Below, one piece after another: positions 35,927 through 42,567 of a stretch of DNA of 42,567 bases. The stretch's first letter is position 1. Every line of letters begins with the position of its first letter. The notes under the pieces were generated by a model. The model ran no database searches, was not told where the DNA came from, and saw only the letters and a list, made by a program, of their open reading frames with translations. Source of the DNA: Hyphomicrobiaceae bacterium (GTDB lineage: Bacteria; Pseudomonadota; Alphaproteobacteria; Rhizobiales; Hyphomicrobiaceae); contig WBUN01000041.1 in the NCBI GenBank assembly GCA_008933705.1, positions 1-42,567 on the forward strand. The letters are read 5' to 3'. The position numbers were made by a program, and so were the translations under genes.

Positions 35927-36094
35927 ATGACGGCCTTGGCGTGGCTCATTCCGGCAGCGCTGTTTCTCGGCGGTTTGGGGCTGGCCGCATTCCTGTGGTC
36001 GATGCGCAGCGGGCAATTCGATGATTTGGAGGGTGCCGCTTGGCGCGCCCTATGGGACGAGGACGGGCCGCAGCCGCCAGAGCGCAAGCGCTAG
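35927..36094 (+). CDS. ccoS: cbb3 oxidase maturation protein CcoS
   Basis: A 55-residue protein starting MTALAWLIPAALFLGGLGLA, with one membrane helix (about 5-25), followed by FLWSMRSGQFDDLEGAAWRAL and a polar tail. The SGQFDDLEG motif is diagnostic of CcoS, needed for cofactor insertion in cbb3 oxidase. It starts three bases after ccoI and closes the operon; the palindrome array follows. Confidence 0.95.
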   Translation: MTALAWLIPAALFLGGLGLAAFLWSMRSGQFDDLEGAAWRALWDEDGPQPPERKR

Positions 36095-36166
36095 AGATCA
36101 TCCGATCGAGATGGAATTGCCCATCCTTGTCATCCCGGAAGCCGCGCCAAAGCGGCGAATTTCTCG

Positions 36167-36228
36167 ATCATCACACTAGGCGTTTCCTGGCCGCGCGCAT
36201 TGCTGCCAGTCTCGCCTAGTGTGGTGAT
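36167..36228. repeat. Palindromic unit A of a compound array
   Basis: ATCATCACACTAGGCG (36167-36182) pairs with CGCCTAGTGTGGTGAT (36213-36228), 15 of 16 bp, with a 30-base loop. Its right arm overlaps the left arm of unit B, so A and B hairpins exclude each other. Confidence 0.85.
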
Positions 36229-36293
36229 TCCGAAGTCCGCTACCACCGTGCGACCAGCCTCCGAAGCGGACTTCGGAATCTGAACCACACTAG
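36216..36293. repeat. Palindromic unit B of a compound array
   Basis: The left arm (36216-36241) is CTAGTGTGGT followed by GATTCCGAAGTCCGCT. The right arm (36265-36293) is its exact complement except for a 3-base insert (TGA) between the two blocks. The loop is 23 bases. Both ends are CTAG. It lies between the stop codons of convergent ccoS and DUF2189 genes, and could terminate transcription from both. Confidence 0.85.
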
Positions 36294-36306
36294 AATCATA
36301 GACTTG

Positions 36307-36381
36307 CTAGTGTCCTTTCGATCGCGAAGTTCGTTCGGAACGTGCCGCAGATGGTGACGAACTTCGCGATCGGGACACTAG
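36307..36381. repeat. Palindromic unit C of a compound array
   Basis: The left arm (36307-36334) is CTAGTGTCC-TTT-CGATCGCGAAGTTCGT. The right arm (36357-36381) is its exact complement except for the 3-base TTT insert. The loop is 22 bases. The architecture (CTAGTGT end, 3-base asymmetry, 16-bp core) is the same as unit B although the core sequence differs. The right end overlaps the last codons of the DUF2189 gene. Confidence 0.85.
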
Positions 36382-37187
36382 CTTGTCGCTTTCGAAGTGA
36401 AACTGCGGAACGCGTGCCATGTCGCATGGCCGACCAGCGGGAACACGACCACGAGGCCCACGAACAGGGTCGCGATGCCCAGCAGCGTGAACGCTGCGAT
36501 GAGGGCCGCCCACAGCAGCATCGGCTTGGGGTTCTCGATCACGGCGGTGAAGCTCGTCCTGATGGCAGTGACGGCATCAATGCGACGCGTCATGAGAAGC
36601 GGGACCGAAATCGCCGACATTGCGAAGACAGTGGCTGCCAGGATGCCGCCGACGATGGTGCCCACGACAAGGAGGCCCAGTCCACGCGGTGTGAAGAGCA
36701 GGGCGGGCACGAACTCGCTGGGTGGCGGCAGACCTGTTGCGCCCATGAAAAGCATGAACAGAAGAAACGCCAGCTGCACCCAAACAAAGAAGACGAACGC
36801 GAGGACAGCACCAAAGAAGCCGAGTTGTCCGGGGGCTCGGAAGCCTGCGGACACGATCTCTCCCATGCTGACCGGCGCACCGATCTCAAGACGACGACTT
36901 GCCTCGTACAGGCCGACGGCAAACAGCGGGCCGATCAGCAGGAAGCCGCCACCCAGAGCAAGGATAAGGGATTGCAGGCCGAACTCCATGAGTCCGAACG
37001 TCAGGGCGATGGACAGCAGAGCGAAGACGGCTCCGTACGCCAAGCTGATGCCGGGAATAGCCCACATGTCGCGCCATCCCGCAGCCAGCCAGTCCCACGG
37101 CGCATCGAATGGAACCCGCTCCAGCGAGATGGCGGTAGGGAGTGACCCTTCCCGCTGCGCCTTCGTGCCTGTCGTATGCTGGTCCAC
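36378..37187 (-). CDS. DUF2189 integral membrane protein
   Basis: A 269-residue polytopic protein with about six membrane helices. It carries the DUF2189 pattern: an N-terminal soluble lead with WLAAGWRDMW, then ISLAYGAVFALLS, GGFLLIGPLFAVGLYEASRRLE, and late ISVPLLMTRRIDAVTAI followed by NPKPMLLWAALI. The start is GTG at 37187, supported by GGGAGGG about seven bases upstream. A perfect FNR/FixK box lies about 70 bp upstream. Genes of this family often sit near oxygen or denitrification genes, but function is unknown. It is convergent with ccoS across the palindrome array. Confidence 0.88.
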   Translation of the reverse strand: MDQHTTGTKAQREGSLPTAISLERVPFDAPWDWLAAGWRDMWAIPGISLAYGAVFALLSIALTFGLMEFGLQSLILALGGGFLLIGPLFAVGLYEASRRLEIGAPVSMGEIVSAGFRAPGQLGFFGAVLAFVFFVWVQLAFLLFMLFMGATGLPPPSEFVPALLFTPRGLGLLVVGTIVGGILAATVFAMSAISVPLLMTRRIDAVTAIRTSFTAVIENPKPMLLWAALIAAFTLLGIATLFVGLVVVFPLVGHATWHAFRSFTSKATS

Positions 37188-37249
37188 GCGCCATCCCTCC
37201 CTGCACCATGCCCCATTTGTACAATTAGCCTCGGTCGCCGCCCGCAGAT

Positions 37250-37263
37250 TTGATGAGGATCAA
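37250..37263. promoter_or_regulatory. Perfect FNR/FixK box upstream of the DUF2189 gene
   Basis: TTGAT-GAGG-ATCAA is an exact match to the consensus. Its centre is about 70 bp upstream of the DUF2189 start, fitting class II activation with a leader of about 28 nt. Being palindromic, it could in principle also act on the plus-strand lipoprotein gene, whose start is some 230 bp away. Confidence 0.85.
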
Positions 37264-37494
37264 CATCTTGTGCGTCAGCGCTGATGGCTTCCTTCGATCT
37301 TCTTGTTACTTTTCAACGATGTAGCGCTTCGCCGGGGTCTTCGGCGATCTTGCGTGCTTGCGGCCTGGCTTGTAGCGCCTAAGGTCGCAACATATGACTG
37401 CGTGGCGCCACATTTGAAAAGTATCCGAAGACACACGTTTCGAGTCACTGATGCCATGAGTTGCCCTCAGCGCTGGCCAGTGCAGGCGGGCGCC
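37264..37494. other. Spacer before the lipoprotein gene
   Basis: No gene is supported here. With the FNR box and DUF2189 leader the divergent gap is 307 bp. The frame of the lipoprotein stays open back to 37303, but that part lacks a ribosome site and is less GC-biased. Confidence 0.5.
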
Positions 37495-37914
37495 ATGCCC
37501 ACAGGCCCCTTCGGGGGCCTTCTTGTTGCCGTTTGCCTTGCCGTTCTCGCCGGATGTGCGAGCAGCTCATTCGGCCTGCAAAAGGACGGCAGCTATATCC
37601 TCGACAGCAGCGAGCAGAATCTCGATTGCGACAAGCTCTACAAGAACATCTGGGGGCGGGTGCAGATCATCAAAGGCCTGCCTGACAAAGCGAGAGCGGA
37701 ACAGCAGAAGTCTCCCCCTACTGCCCTTCAGGCGTTCGGACGTATTTTCGGGGGCGCCGACAAAGGGCTGGTTGCGTTCGAAGAATACGATCGTGAACGC
37801 GCGCACGTGTACGCGCTGCACCGCGCGATGCTGTCCAAGAAATGCGTGCCCCTCGATCTGGACGCCGAACTCGCCCTGACGGACATCGCCATGGCCGAGC
37901 TGCGCAAGCGGTGA
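37495..37914 (+). CDS. Small putative lipoprotein of unknown function
   Basis: A 139-residue protein. The N-terminus MPTGPFGGLLVAVCLAVLAGC ends in a lipobox (LAGC). The mature part has LDCDKLYKNIWGRVQIIKGLP, a Pro/Gln stretch, and a helical C-terminal half ending in AELRKR, with Cys pairs (near 45 and 122) that could form a disulfide. No family is recognised. The start is uncertain: ATG 37456 would add a Trp/Gln-rich lead with one Arg. A strong hairpin covers codons 3-9 (listed separately). Confidence 0.65.
   Translation: MPTGPFGGLLVAVCLAVLAGCASSSFGLQKDGSYILDSSEQNLDCDKLYKNIWGRVQIIKGLPDKARAEQQKSPPTALQAFGRIFGGADKGLVAFEEYDRERAHVYALHRAMLSKKCVPLDLDAELALTDIAMAELRKR
37503..37520 (+). terminator. 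Terminator-like hairpin at the start of the lipoprotein gene
   Basis: AGGCCCC and GGGGCCT flank the short loop ttcg and are followed by tcttgttg. This looks like an intrinsic terminator or attenuator, yet it lies within the first codons of the lipoprotein gene if translation starts at 37495 or earlier. It may instead simply be GC-rich coding sequence. Confidence 0.3.
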
Positions 37915-38158
37915 GGAGCCGACGTGCGCCTCAGCACACGGCGGAGCGCCGCCGTTTGCGTCATATCAACGTCAAGCGGCTCGGGCAGGATGCAGCCGAA
38001 GCTGCCTCAAGCGCAGGGAGTGTTCTTGCGTTTGCGCTCTGTGCTCGGCAGCTTGTTGGTTTCGGATGTGCCGCATTCCCGGTTGCGTCCGAGACCGGGC
38101 CAGTTCGGTAACTGCGTTCGCCCAACCCCGCTGGCGCGCGGCTGCCGGACTGGCTCCG

Positions 38159-38506
38159 CTACTGTCGGCGCTTCGGCGACGCGTTCTTCTGGCGTTCGTC
38201 CGTTTCGGCAAACTGTTTCGTTATCTGGTCGAGGCGCGTCTGCACCCGACGGCATGTGCGCGACCATTGCTGCCTCGTCATGTGCGTCGCTGGTTCCCAT
38301 AGCTGCATGCATTCGGCAAGAGCGTCCTGGGCTGCGTTCCGGCCCGACGGCGCGGGTGCCGCTTGCGAGGACGCGCTTGCGCCGTCGGATTGGCGCTGTG
38401 CGATGGCAGCCGACGAGGATGCGCCCGATCCCGATTGCGGGAGCGCCGAAGTGACGCCCAGTCCCAGCGTGAGGGCGGCAACGGCTGTGATGATTGTGAC
38501 GCGCAT
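38159..38506 (-). CDS. Small exported protein (CMxLW...HMTxQxW...TCRR motif)
   Basis: A 115-residue protein with a signal peptide (MRVTIITAVAALTLGLGVTSA), a low-complexity Ser/Ala/Gln linker (about 24-58), and a conserved-looking block ALAECMQLWEPATHMTRQQW followed by RTCRRVQTRLD. I recall this block in many uncharacterised Hyphomicrobiales proteins. Two cysteines in it may pair in the periplasm. GAGG lies six bases upstream of the ATG. Function is unknown. Confidence 0.75.
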   Translation of the reverse strand: MRVTIITAVAALTLGLGVTSALPQSGSGASSSAAIAQRQSDGASASSQAAPAPSGRNAAQDALAECMQLWEPATHMTRQQWSRTCRRVQTRLDQITKQFAETDERQKNASPKRRQ

Positions 38507-38749
38507 GCGAGCCTCAGCTTGCCGGCTGTTGGAACAAGTACTTCATGTGGCGTATCACCTCTGCCTGCGCAACGGTCGGCACGTGCGGCGATCAGGCATG
38601 GGACGGCGATCGAATGCATTTGTCGCAGGAATTGCAGGCACTTGTGTGGCCGCAATTTGCCCGTGCTCTCGACATTGTCGACGATCAGGCGGCTCTTTGA
38701 TACTGAACGGCCGAGAAGGCATTTGGCCTGCCGTGGGAGAAACAGCGTA

Positions 38750-39748
38750 ATGAAAGCGATGCTGAGCAAGCGCGCCGGGGGTCCGGAGACCCTTGTGCTG
38801 GAGGATTTGCCCGATCCGAAGCCAGGAGCCGGCGAGGTGCTGATTGGCGTCAAGGCCTGCGGCGTGAACTATCCCGACGTGCTGATTATCGAGGATCGCT
38901 ATCAGGTCAAGCCGCCCCGTCCATTTGCGCCGGGCGGTGAGGTTGCCGGCGTGGTGGAGGAGGTGGGCGAGGGAGTGACCGGCTTCAAGCCTGGCGACCG
39001 GGTGATCGGCTCCACCTTTGCCGGCGGCATGGCCGAAAAGCTAGTCCTCGAAGCGGTGCGCTGCATTCCGATGCCGGCGACGATGCCGTTCGACGAGGCG
39101 AGCGCGCTCGTGCTCACTTACGGCACCTCGATCCATGCGCTCAAGGACCGCGCCCACCTCAAGAGGGGAGAGACACTGCTGGTGCTGGGTGCCGCCGGCG
39201 GCGTTGGCATCTCCGCGGTCGAGCTTGGCAAGGCCATGGGGGCACGGGTGATCGCCGCCGCGTCCTCGGAGGAGAAGGTCGCACTCGCAAGGAGGCACGG
39301 CGCCGATGAAGGGGTCGTCTATCCGGCTGGGCCCTTCGACAAGGCCGGCACGAGAGCGTTGGCCGACATCTTCAAGAGGGCCTGCGGAGAGAACGGCGCC
39401 GATGTGATCTACGATCCGGTCGGCGGCGACTATACGGAAGCGGCGCTGCGCGCGATCGCCTGGGACGGGCGGTTTCTGGTGATAGGATTTCCCGCCGGCA
39501 TCCCCAAGCTGCCGCTCAACCTGACGCTGCTGAAGTCGTGCCAGGTGGTGGGCGTGTTCTGGGGTGCCTTCACCAGGCGTGATCCCAAGGCGAATGCAGC
39601 CAACATCGCCGAGTTGATGCAACTTTATGCCAAGGGGGCTATCAAGCCGGTGATTTCGGAGCGTTTTCCCCTGGCTAGAGCCGGCGAAGCCATTGCGCGG
39701 CTGGCGGCCCGGAAAGCCATGGGCAAGATCGTGGTGACGATGGAATGA
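38750..39748 (+). CDS. NADPH:quinone oxidoreductase family protein
   Basis: A 332-residue zinc-lacking MDR enzyme of the quinone oxidoreductase (QOR) group. GVNYPDVLI near the N-terminus, GGEVAGVVEEVGEGV, and the nucleotide motif LGAAGGVGISAVELGKAMGARVIAAASS are typical; no zinc-ligand cysteines are present. Likely it reduces quinones or enones with NADPH. A GGGAGA ribosome site lies about 11 bases upstream. The stop codon overlaps the start of the histidine phosphatase gene (ATGA), indicating coupling. Confidence 0.9.
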   Translation: MKAMLSKRAGGPETLVLEDLPDPKPGAGEVLIGVKACGVNYPDVLIIEDRYQVKPPRPFAPGGEVAGVVEEVGEGVTGFKPGDRVIGSTFAGGMAEKLVLEAVRCIPMPATMPFDEASALVLTYGTSIHALKDRAHLKRGETLLVLGAAGGVGISAVELGKAMGARVIAAASSEEKVALARRHGADEGVVYPAGPFDKAGTRALADIFKRACGENGADVIYDPVGGDYTEAALRAIAWDGRFLVIGFPAGIPKLPLNLTLLKSCQVVGVFWGAFTRRDPKANAANIAELMQLYAKGAIKPVISERFPLARAGEAIARLAARKAMGKIVVTME

Positions 39749-40434
39749 GCAGCACGCAGGCAGTCTCGACGCGATGGTGGTGGATCCGACACGCGCCGGT
39801 ACCCGACGGGGGGTTCATCTACGGTCAGCGCGATCTCGATTGCGACTGCGGGGACGAGGAGATCTTCCGTGCTCTCGCGCGCGAGTTGCCGCGCGATGCG
39901 ATCTGGCTGACCAGCAATCTGGTACGCACCAGACAGACCGCCGCGGCAATCCTCGCCGCATCAGGGGAGCGGCATGCCGGCGTCGAGCCCGCGCCGATCG
40001 CAGAGTTTGCCGAGCAGCACCTCGGCGATTGGCAGGGCCTGGAGCGCAAAGCGTTCTACGCTGAACGCAAGGTCGGCACGCACACGCTCTGGTTTGCGCC
40101 GGCAGACGAGCGGCCCCCGGGCGGAGAGAGCTTCGCCGACCTCGTCGATCGCGTCCGTCCTGCGATCGAGCGGCTCACGGCCGAGCATCGCGGCAGGGAC
40201 ATCATTGCCGTCACCCACGGTGGCACCATCAGGGCTGCGCTCGCCCATGCACTGGGGCTGAGCCCTCAGGCAGCACTCGCCTTCGCCATCGAAAACTGCT
40301 CGATCACGCGCCTCGACTTCCTGAGCCCGGATCAGAATACAGGGCTGTGGCGTGCTGTCGCCGCCAACCATCGCCCGTGGTCGCGCACGCCCGCCGTCCA
40401 GCTTGGGCACGCTGCAACCATCGACAAAGCATAG
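39745..40434 (+). CDS. Histidine phosphatase superfamily protein
   Basis: A 229-residue branch-1 phosphatase. The catalytic R15-H16-A occurs in WWWIRHAPVP, followed by the arginine-bearing NLVRTRQTA, an acid in LGDWQGLE, and the second histidine in VTHGGTIRAALAH. It resembles CobC/phosphoglycerate-mutase-like enzymes; the substrate is not evident since no cobalamin genes are near. It is coupled to the quinone oxidoreductase upstream and ends one base before the stop codon of convergent tctA. Confidence 0.9.
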   Translation: MSSTQAVSTRWWWIRHAPVPDGGFIYGQRDLDCDCGDEEIFRALARELPRDAIWLTSNLVRTRQTAAAILAASGERHAGVEPAPIAEFAEQHLGDWQGLERKAFYAERKVGTHTLWFAPADERPPGGESFADLVDRVRPAIERLTAEHRGRDIIAVTHGGTIRAALAHALGLSPQAALAFAIENCSITRLDFLSPDQNTGLWRAVAANHRPWSRTPAVQLGHAATIDKA

Positions 40435-40435
40435 C

Positions 40436-41941
40436 TCAGCTCGTCTCCAGCGCGATCTTCTCCCGCCGTGCGCGCAAGGCCGGCAGCACGGCGGAGGCGA
40501 GCAGCACAAGCGCGATCGCCAGGCAGGCGAGCGAGATCGGCCGCTCAAGGAAGATGACGAAGCTGCCGTCGGAGAGGATGAGCGCCTTCCGCAGGTTGTT
40601 CTCCATCAGCGGTCCGAGCACGAACGCCAGCACCAGCGGCGCCGGCTCGTAGCCGAGCTTGCGCATGAGGTAACCCAGCACGCCGAAGGCGATCATGACG
40701 TAGATGTCGAAGATGGCGCTGGCGATGCTGTACACACCGATGATGCAGAACAGCAGGATCAGCGGGAACAGGATGCGGTAGGGCACCTTCAGCACCTGCA
40801 CCCACAGCCCGATCAGCGGCAGGTTGAGCACCAAGAGCATCAGGTTGCCGATGTACATGCTGGCGACGATGCCCCAGAACAGCCCCGGGTTCTGTGTCAT
40901 CAGCAGCGGGCCCGGCTGCACGTTGTGCACGATGAAGGCGCCGAGCAGCAGCGCCATCACCACGTTGGGCGGGATGCCGAGCGTCAGGAGCGGGATGAAC
41001 CCGCTGCCGGCCGCCGCGTTGTTGGCGGCTTCGGGCCCGGCCACGCCGGCGATCGCGCCCTTGCCGAACTGCTCCGGCGTCCTGGAGATGCGCTTCTCGA
41101 GGGCGTAGGACAGGAACGAGGAGATCACCGCTCCGCCGCCTGGCAGAATGCCCAGGATGAACCCCAGCACCGATCCTCGCCCGAGCGCGCCAGCGCTGTC
41201 GGCCCAGTCCTGCCGCGACGGCAGCAGGCCCTTGATGCGCTCCGCAAACATCTCGCGCGTGAGCTTCTGCTCCAGGTTGACCAGGATCTCGGCAATGCCG
41301 AACAGGCCCATGACGATCGGCACCAGCCCCACGCCGTCGACCAGCTCCATGCGGTCGAACGTGAGCCGCGGCACAGCGGAGATGGAATCGAGCCCGACGA
41401 GCCCCAGCACCAGGCCGAAGCAGGCCATGATCAGCGCTTTCAGCAGCGAGCCGTGCGACAGGTAGGTGAGGATCGACAGGCCCAGCACCATCAGGCTGAA
41501 GTACTCCGCCGGCCCGAACTTGACGGCGAAGCGGGCGAGCGTCGGCGCCACCAGCATCAGCCCGACGATCGCCAGCGTGCCGGCGATGAATGAGCCCATG
41601 GCGGCAATGCCGAGCGCCGGCCCCGCGCGGCCCTGTCGCGCCATCTGGTGGCCGTCGAGACAGGTCACGACAGAGGCGGCCTCCCCCGGTATGTTGACCA
41701 GGATCGCTGTGGTGGAGCCGCCGTACATCGACCCGTAGTAGATGCCGGCCAGCATGATGATACCGGCCTCGGGCGTGGCCGTGAACGTCACCGGCAGCAG
41801 CAACGACATGGCGGCGACCGGGCCGATGCCCGGCAGAACGCCGATAAGCGTGCCGATGAACACGCCCATAAAGCAATAGAGGAGGTTGGTGGGCTGCAGC
41901 GCCACGCCGAAGCCGAGCCCGAGGCTCTGGAGGAGATCCAT
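40436..41941 (-). CDS. tctA: Tripartite tricarboxylate transporter, large membrane subunit
   Basis: A 501-residue membrane subunit (about 11-12 helices) of a TTT-family secondary transporter for carboxylates such as citrate. The signatures are PTNLLYCFMGVFIGTLIGVLPG (in part), IYYGSMYGGSTTAILVNIPGE, ILGILPGGGAVISSFLSY, and GPEAANNAAAGSGFIPLLTLG. The ATG at 41941 begins two bases after the tctB stop codon. The needed periplasmic TctC protein is not encoded in this window. Longer open frames upstream run through tctB and are rejected. Confidence 0.95.
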   Translation of the reverse strand: MDLLQSLGLGFGVALQPTNLLYCFMGVFIGTLIGVLPGIGPVAAMSLLLPVTFTATPEAGIIMLAGIYYGSMYGGSTTAILVNIPGEAASVVTCLDGHQMARQGRAGPALGIAAMGSFIAGTLAIVGLMLVAPTLARFAVKFGPAEYFSLMVLGLSILTYLSHGSLLKALIMACFGLVLGLVGLDSISAVPRLTFDRMELVDGVGLVPIVMGLFGIAEILVNLEQKLTREMFAERIKGLLPSRQDWADSAGALGRGSVLGFILGILPGGGAVISSFLSYALEKRISRTPEQFGKGAIAGVAGPEAANNAAAGSGFIPLLTLGIPPNVVMALLLGAFIVHNVQPGPLLMTQNPGLFWGIVASMYIGNLMLLVLNLPLIGLWVQVLKVPYRILFPLILLFCIIGVYSIASAIFDIYVMIAFGVLGYLMRKLGYEPAPLVLAFVLGPLMENNLRKALILSDGSFVIFLERPISLACLAIALVLLASAVLPALRARREKIALETS

Positions 41942-41943
41942 CG

Positions 41944-42459
41944 TCAGCTCCGCCCGAAGATGAGGGGCAGGTGCTGCCCGAGCCAGCGCTCGGCCTCGCC
42001 AGCGGGAAGTTGCGTGCCAAGCCAGCGGTGGAACACGACGTAGGCACCGGCCGTAATCAGCAGCGCGCCCAGCGGCGGCGCGATCCAGCTCCGGCGGTCG
42101 ATGGTCATGAACAGGATGAGGAGCAGCAGCACAGTGCTGGCGAAGAAGCCGAGCACCGGCAGCAGCCAGGCGTAGAGTGCGAGCAGCACCACCACGTAAG
42201 GCACCAGCCACCAGCGCAGGTCGTGCCAGAGGCTGGCGAGCCCCGCCGCTGCGGGCTGCCGCAGGGCGACCACCAGCGTCGCCAGCGACAGCGCCGCCAT
42301 CACCGCGCCGACCCAGAAGATCATGCTGCCGGAGCCCGGATCGCTCAAGCTGCCGAGCCCCAGCTCCCAGCCCGACCACGTGATGCCGAGCGCGATCGCC
42401 AGCCAGAAGAGCGCAGCCAGGGTCTCGCCCGTGCGCATCGGGCTAGGTCCAATCGACAT
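41944..42459 (-). CDS. tctB: Tripartite tricarboxylate transporter, small membrane subunit
   Basis: A 171-residue protein with four predicted helices, as expected of TctB. The first TM is followed by LGSLSDPGSGSMIFWVGAVM, a typical TctB wording. The last helix ends in HRWLGTQLPAG. It precedes tctA by two bases. The start is ATG 42459 with only a weak GGGAA upstream; ATG 42438 is possible. An insertion element begins just upstream, so the native promoter may be displaced. Confidence 0.9.
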   Translation of the reverse strand: MSIGPSPMRTGETLAALFWLAIALGITWSGWELGLGSLSDPGSGSMIFWVGAVMAALSLATLVVALRQPAAAGLASLWHDLRWWLVPYVVVLLALYAWLLPVLGFFASTVLLLLILFMTIDRRSWIAPPLGALLITAGAYVVFHRWLGTQLPAGEAERWLGQHLPLIFGRS

Positions 42460-42567
42460 TCAGGATTCCCATCGAGAATCGGTTCTGATTCATTGCGCTT
42501 CGGATCAACTGATTCGGAGCGCAGCGCATGGCGAAACGATACGAGCTCAGTGACAAGCAGTGGGCGC
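42460..42567 (+). mobile_element. Left end of an IS5-like insertion sequence (truncated by window)
   Basis: The DNA upstream of tctB leads into a transposase start at 42528. Short repeats here (GAATC...GATTC near 42475-42490, and the hairpin at 42497-42524) are likely part of the element's 5' end. The exact boundary and terminal inverted repeat cannot be fixed without the other end. Confidence 0.55.
42528..42567 (+). CDS. IS5-family transposase, N-terminal fragment (partial)
   Basis: The first 13 codons read MAKRYELSDKQWA, matching the N-terminal wording (xxYELSDxQW) of IS5/IS4-like transposases with a DUF4096-type lead domain. The gene runs off the right edge, so integrity is unknown. GGAG lies eight bases upstream, inside a hairpin formed by GCGCTTCGGATC and GATTCGGAGCGC (10 of 12 pairs), which could restrain translation. 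Confidence 0.75.
   Translation, partial: MAKRYELSDKQWA

Noticed and set aside
42042-42379. Long minus-strand frame joining tctA to upstream sequence
   Set aside because: It passes out of frame through tctB; tctA has its own start two bases after the tctB stop codon.

Overview
The window is high-GC bacterial chromosome, almost certainly from an alphaproteobacterium and most likely Hyphomicrobiales. That placement rests on the glnB-glnA pair, an FNR/FixK-box-controlled ccoNOQP-ccoGHIS cluster, small DUF6455, DUF2189, DUF3175 and DUF4846 proteins, a TctA/TctB transporter and single TRAP binding proteins. I cannot name the genus. I see no tRNA, rRNA, CRISPR array or prophage. The only mobile DNA is the first codons of an IS5-like transposase cut off by the right edge, plus palindromic intergenic repeats.

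Layout. 1-526 is non-coding with two dispersed palindromic repeats. 527-6831 holds a membrane GGDEF/EAL regulator, an orphan TRAP substrate-binding protein, a SnoaL-like protein, a DUF4846 exported protein and a small membrane protein. 6909-8770 is glnB-glnA (minus strand) with a candidate sigma-54 promoter, divergent from the NAD(P)H-hydrate repair gene nnr and a zinc alcohol dehydrogenase. 11742-16259 holds a hot-dog thioesterase, a tartrate/isopropylmalate-type dehydrogenase, an exported TPR protein and a YkuD L,D-transpeptidase. 16407-20840 is a two-gene RND efflux system. 20861-27356 holds an enoyl-CoA hydratase homologue, a second (YcbB-type) L,D-transpeptidase that overlaps convergently with an amidase, a small AtzG/GatC-like partner of that amidase, a DUF3175 protein, an extended SDR and a cyclase/arylformamidase-like hydrolase.

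27474-37263 is the most coherent region, a micro-oxic respiration block. Three FNR/FixK-type boxes lie 63-77 bp (centre to start codon) upstream of a cysteine-containing DUF6455 gene, of ccoN and of a DUF2189 membrane gene. The cbb3 oxidase structural genes ccoNOQP are followed by an unrecognised 79-codon cysteine-rich ORF that overlaps ccoG by ATGA, then by the assembly genes ccoG (Fe-S), ccoH, ccoI (copper ATPase) and ccoS. Between ccoS and the DUF2189 gene lies an array of three long palindromes that share CTAG-containing ends.

37495-42567 holds a small lipoprotein, a small exported protein, a quinone oxidoreductase translationally coupled to a histidine phosphatase, and tctB-tctA. An IS5-like element starts immediately upstream of tctB, where tctC would often be found.

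The strongest candidates for something undescribed are the FNR-bounded cbb3 neighbourhood with its extra small proteins (DUF6455, the 79-residue ORF, DUF2189), the compound palindrome array, and the amidase with its GatC-like small subunit. All assignments come from reading motifs; no database search was run.
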